This document shows, piece by piece, positions 61,686 to 64,000 of a stretch of DNA of 64,000 nt (position 1 is the stretch's first letter; the number at the start of each line of letters is the position of its first letter). This DNA comes from CAYGVT01 sp964353355 (GTDB lineage: Archaea; Thermoplasmatota; DTKX01; GCA-020343715). The notes under the pieces are model-generated. The model had not been told where the DNA came from and searched no databases. It saw only the letters and a program-made list of their open reading frames with translations. The DNA is taken from assembly GCA_964353355.1 (NCBI GenBank), contig CAYGVT010000066.1, positions 21,998 to 85,997 on the forward strand, in the 5' to 3' direction. The translations under genes were made by a program, and so were the position numbers.

Positions 61686-62116
61686 TGCTTCACCTCCCAC
61701 TTGGCGCCGAGCAGCTTGGAGATGTCCCCGACGGTCATGGACCCGTGCGTCGGGGGCTTCATGGCCTCCTTGACGACCTTGAGCTCCTTGCCCTTGAGCT
61801 CGGCGGGCACGGAGATGTGGACCTTGAGGTGCCTGTAGGCCTCACGGCCGTGCGGGGTCTTGAACGGGAGCATGCCGCGGACGGTGCGCCGCACCATCAT
61901 GTGGGGCATGCGGGGGTAGAGCGGGCCCATGCGGGCCCCTCCCAGGTTGCGCTTGTGCTTGTAGCGCTCCAGGATGTCCTCGCGCCGCCCGGTGATGACC
62001 GCGCGCTCGGCGTTGACGATGACGACCTCCTCGCCGTTGAGCAGCCGCTTCGCCACGTCGGTGGCGAGCCGCCCGAGCACCGCGCCCGCGGCGTTGATGA
62101 TTACTGGGTCCGCCAT
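61682..62116 (-). CDS. rpl13: 50S ribosomal protein L13
   Basis: 144 residues, INAAGAVLGRLATDVAKRLL at the start and the archaeal/eukaryotic L13 pattern HMMVRRTVRGMLPFKTPHGR near residues 71-90. Start 4 bases after the L18e stop. Confidence 0.97.
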   Translation of the reverse strand: MADPVIINAAGAVLGRLATDVAKRLLNGEEVVIVNAERAVITGRREDILERYKHKRNLGGARMGPLYPRMPHMMVRRTVRGMLPFKTPHGREAYRHLKVHISVPAELKGKELKVVKEAMKPPTHGSMTVGDISKLLGAKWEVKQ

Positions 62117-62120
62117 CAGC

Positions 62121-62486
62121 TCACCCCATTATGCGGACGCCGTCGCCCTTGGGGCGCTCGGCGACGAGCTCGGCGATGGTGGTCGCCTTGCCCCCCGCGG
62201 CCGATATCTTGTCGCGCGCCTGGGCAGAGAACTGCCATGCGGCGACGGTCACGGGCTTGGTCAGCTCGCCGGAGCCCAGGACCTTGCCCGGGACGACGAC
62301 GAGCTCGTTCTTCTGCGCGAAGCGGTCTATCTTGCCCACATTGACCTCGGCAAAAAGCCGATTTGAGCGTTCAAGACGCCGCGCCAAGTCTCGCCAGATG
62401 GGAGCTTCCTCCCTGTGAGCTGCCTTGTAGAGCTCGTCGATGAGCGCCACGAGGTACTCGTTGGTCTTCCTGACCTCCCTTGACAT
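62121..62486 (-). CDS. rpl18e: 50S ribosomal protein L18e
   Basis: 121 residues; EVRKTNEYLVALIDELYKAA near the N-terminus and the L15/L18e-type end (VVVPGKVLGSGELTKPVTVA). Archaea/eukaryote-specific large-subunit protein. Head of the L18e-L13-S9-RpoN operon. Confidence 0.96.
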   Translation of the reverse strand: MSREVRKTNEYLVALIDELYKAAHREEAPIWRDLARRLERSNRLFAEVNVGKIDRFAQKNELVVVPGKVLGSGELTKPVTVAAWQFSAQARDKISAAGGKATTIAELVAERPKGDGVRIMG

Positions 62487-62614
62487 TCTGACTCCTCCGA
62501 CTAGGGGCGTGGGTGTCTCCCCCTAATCGCGCACCCCTTTAAAAAGGTATGGGCGACCAGCATCCCCGGGGCGCGACCACCAGGGATATGTGCCCAGCCC
62601 CCCATGGAAGCGGC

Positions 62615-62860
62615 ATGGGTCGCAAGGCAATCTACACGCCCGTCAAGGTGACCGTCGCGCTGCCGGCCTGGGCCGCGGAGGCCCTCGCTCGGCAGGTGCG
62701 GGAGGGGCTCTTCCCCTCGGTCGAGGACGCCGTCGTCGCGGGCGCGCGCATCGTCGCGGGGCTCGGGCCGCGCGCTCTCGCCCTCCTGGAGGAGGGCACG
62801 GGAGCGGACGCTGTCGTGGGGCCGGCCGACGGCGAGGGCCGCGACGGCAGGTGGTTCTGA
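62615..62860 (+). CDS. Ribbon-helix-helix (CopG-like) DNA-binding protein
   Basis: 81 residues: a beta strand (KVTVALP) then two helices (WAAEALARQVREG, SVEDAVVAGARIVAGL) matching a ribbon-helix-helix fold, which dimerises to bind DNA through the strand pair. No toxin gene beside it. Start chosen at the ATG before RKAIYTPVKV. Short Gly/Asp/Arg tail. Likely a transcription regulator. Confidence 0.62.
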   Translation: MGRKAIYTPVKVTVALPAWAAEALARQVREGLFPSVEDAVVAGARIVAGLGPRALALLEEGTGADAVVGPADGEGRDGRWF

Positions 62861-62936
62861 GAACGACCGCCTCGAGGGGATCCACGGGGACAGGGCCGGG
62901 AAAGATATAATCAGCCGCACGCCGTTCTCATCGACC

Positions 62937-63767
62937 ATGGGCGACGAGGGCGGGGCGGTACCGGCGACCGATGGCCCGCCCGAGGGGTCGCAGGCGGAGC
63001 GGCTCGATGACCTCAAGGCGCTGGTGATGGCGCCCCGGGGCGCGACCGACCCCCCCGCGGAGCCAACGTGGGCCGGGGCAAGGCGCACCTCACCCGAGCT
63101 GTGGATGGTCTCGATCCTGGTCCTGGGGCTGGGTGTGGCGCTCACGCTCATCGTCCCCTTCACCCTCCTGTTCGGCACACCACCCACGGCGCTCCCGGGC
63201 GACTTCTCCGGGCTCGGTGGCGCCATCGAGCTGGTATCGGGGCTGATGCTCATCCTCGTGGGCAGGCGGCTCATCAGGCGCGAACGCGCCGTATGGGCCA
63301 TCGCCGAGTTCGTGCTGTTCTTCGCCGTGCTCGCGACTGTGCTGCGCAACACCATCGAGTCCCTGATGCTCACCGGGCTCGCCCTGCTCGTCATGGCCCG
63401 CCTCGCGATGCTCCGCGACCTGTTCGTCAACCCGAGACGGTACAACATCACCGTGCAGGAGAGCGTCGTGTTCTCCGCACTGGTGCTCGTCGTCATCTAC
63501 GGTGTCGCGGGCACGCTCTACATCAGCGAGGACGGGGGGTTCGACCCCCCGGTCGAGGACACGACCGACGCGCTCTACTACACCGTGCATGTCATCACCA
63601 CCGTGGGCGATTCAGGCTTCCACGCCACATCGCCCCTCGCGAAGTGGTTTTCGGTCTCGCTCATGCTCTTGGGCATATCCACGTTCCTCGCCGCGGTCGG
63701 CATCGTGCTCGTGCCCTACATCGAGCGCAGGGTCAAGGGGGTGCTAGGAGTTCGTCCGAGTAACTAA
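62937..63767 (+). CDS. Six-helix cation channel with unusual selectivity filter
   Basis: 276 residues. Cytoplasmic N-terminus of about 54 residues, then six hydrophobic helices at roughly 55-79, 92-110, 119-138, 142-160, 181-200 and 238-263, with a pore loop between the last two (ALYYTVHVITT, then filter). Architecture is that of K+-type 6TM channels, but the filter reads TVGDSG at residues 222-227 in place of TVGYGD. A voltage-sensor Arg ladder is not clear. No C-terminal RCK domain. Ion selectivity is therefore uncertain. Confidence 0.8.
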   Translation: MGDEGGAVPATDGPPEGSQAERLDDLKALVMAPRGATDPPAEPTWAGARRTSPELWMVSILVLGLGVALTLIVPFTLLFGTPPTALPGDFSGLGGAIELVSGLMLILVGRRLIRRERAVWAIAEFVLFFAVLATVLRNTIESLMLTGLALLVMARLAMLRDLFVNPRRYNITVQESVVFSALVLVVIYGVAGTLYISEDGGFDPPVEDTTDALYYTVHVITTVGDSGFHATSPLAKWFSVSLMLLGISTFLAAVGIVLVPYIERRVKGVLGVRPSN

Positions 63768-63828
63768 CATTCCAGTGAAGAATTGAGCGCTCTCGCCTCT
63801 TCTCATCCTCGACTTGCTCGGTGAGCCC

Positions 63829-64000
63829 CTAACTCGCCCACCTGTTGACCTCGTACCACCGCAGCACGTTGTGCGTCGCGCACACGAAGTACCACTCGGC
63901 CCTCGTCGCCGTCTCCCCCCTCAGGAGGAACTGGCGGAATCCCCTGGCCTGCTTGATCTGGCCGATGGCGGGCTCGACGATGGCCTTCCTCCTCGAGTAG
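63829..64000 (-). CDS. Transposase, C-terminal fragment (IS1182/IS5-like), cut by window edge
   Basis: 57 codons on the minus strand ending TAG at 63829-63831 and running off the right edge. Reads AIVEPAIGQIKQARGFRQFL then RAEWYFVCATHNVLRW, the C-terminal end of DDE transposases of the IS1182/IS5 groups (conserved E-P-x-x-G-Q-I-K and late HN-x-L). The only mobile element in the window. Confidence 0.75.
   Translation of the reverse strand, partial: YSRRKAIVEPAIGQIKQARGFRQFLLRGETATRAEWYFVCATHNVLRWYEVNRWAS

Overview
The window is a very GC-rich piece of an archaeal chromosome, most likely from a high-GC member of the Thermoplasmatota. The archaeal assignment rests on an MCM replicative helicase, the ribosomal block L18e-L13-S9-RpoN, the archaeal HMG-CoA synthase / thiolase / DUF35 set, a phosphomevalonate dehydratase (aconitase X type) pair, AT-rich TATA-like boxes about 25-40 bases upstream of genes, and many ATGA/GTGA start-stop overlaps. 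The placement within archaea is an inference from gene content. Two tRNA-Pro genes lie in it, and there is no rRNA and no CRISPR array. The only mobile DNA seen is a transposase tail at the right edge.

Layout. 0-9 kb: the tail of a membrane-anchored surface protein, a flavoprotein overlapping an RlmN-like radical SAM gene, tRNA-Pro(CGG), a nitrilase-fold protein without its catalytic Cys, an HTH regulator followed by the first mevalonate-pathway genes (HMG-CoA synthase, thiolase, DUF35), and small zinc and TPR proteins. 9-28 kb: surface proteins, a large unknown protein, MCM, DUF424, PRPP synthetase, a three-gene minus-strand operon of unknown function built around a membrane protein with a cytoplasmic acetyltransferase domain, phosphomevalonate dehydratase large and small subunits, a coiled-coil protein, a NUDIX protein, a 32-residue microprotein and an MTA-type phosphorylase.

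28.4-40.8 kb is the metabolic centrepiece: a divergent GcvH-like lipoyl protein and then a tightly packed operon hdrC-hdrB-hdrA-mvhD-hdrA-hdrA-mvhD-fdhB/frhB. Two of the three HdrA proteins are double-length tandem HdrA fusions, and one MvhD carries an added winged helix. Together they look like a soluble flavin-based electron bifurcation or confurcation complex that exchanges electrons between a heterodisulfide-like substrate, ferredoxin and F420H2 or NAD(P)H. The nearby lipoyl protein recalls the lipoate-dependent sHdr systems.

41.3-47.7 kb holds one-carbon metabolism: a standard GcvH, a 1201-residue serine hydroxymethyltransferase / GcvT-like / GcvT fusion, and a FolC-type ligase, pointing to a folate-linked glycine-serine module. 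Then come thioredoxin, a lipoprotein, an M50 site-2 protease with an extracytoplasmic tail, two sugar nucleotidyltransferases and GlmS (UDP-amino-sugar supply), a LEA-like zinc protein, a PH-domain membrane protein, two single-pass surface proteins, tRNA-Pro(GGG), a TolB-like propeller protein, the ribosomal/RpoN block, a ribbon-helix-helix protein, and a six-helix ion channel with an unusual filter.

Many long open frames opposite or out of frame with these genes are by-products of extreme third-position GC and were left out.
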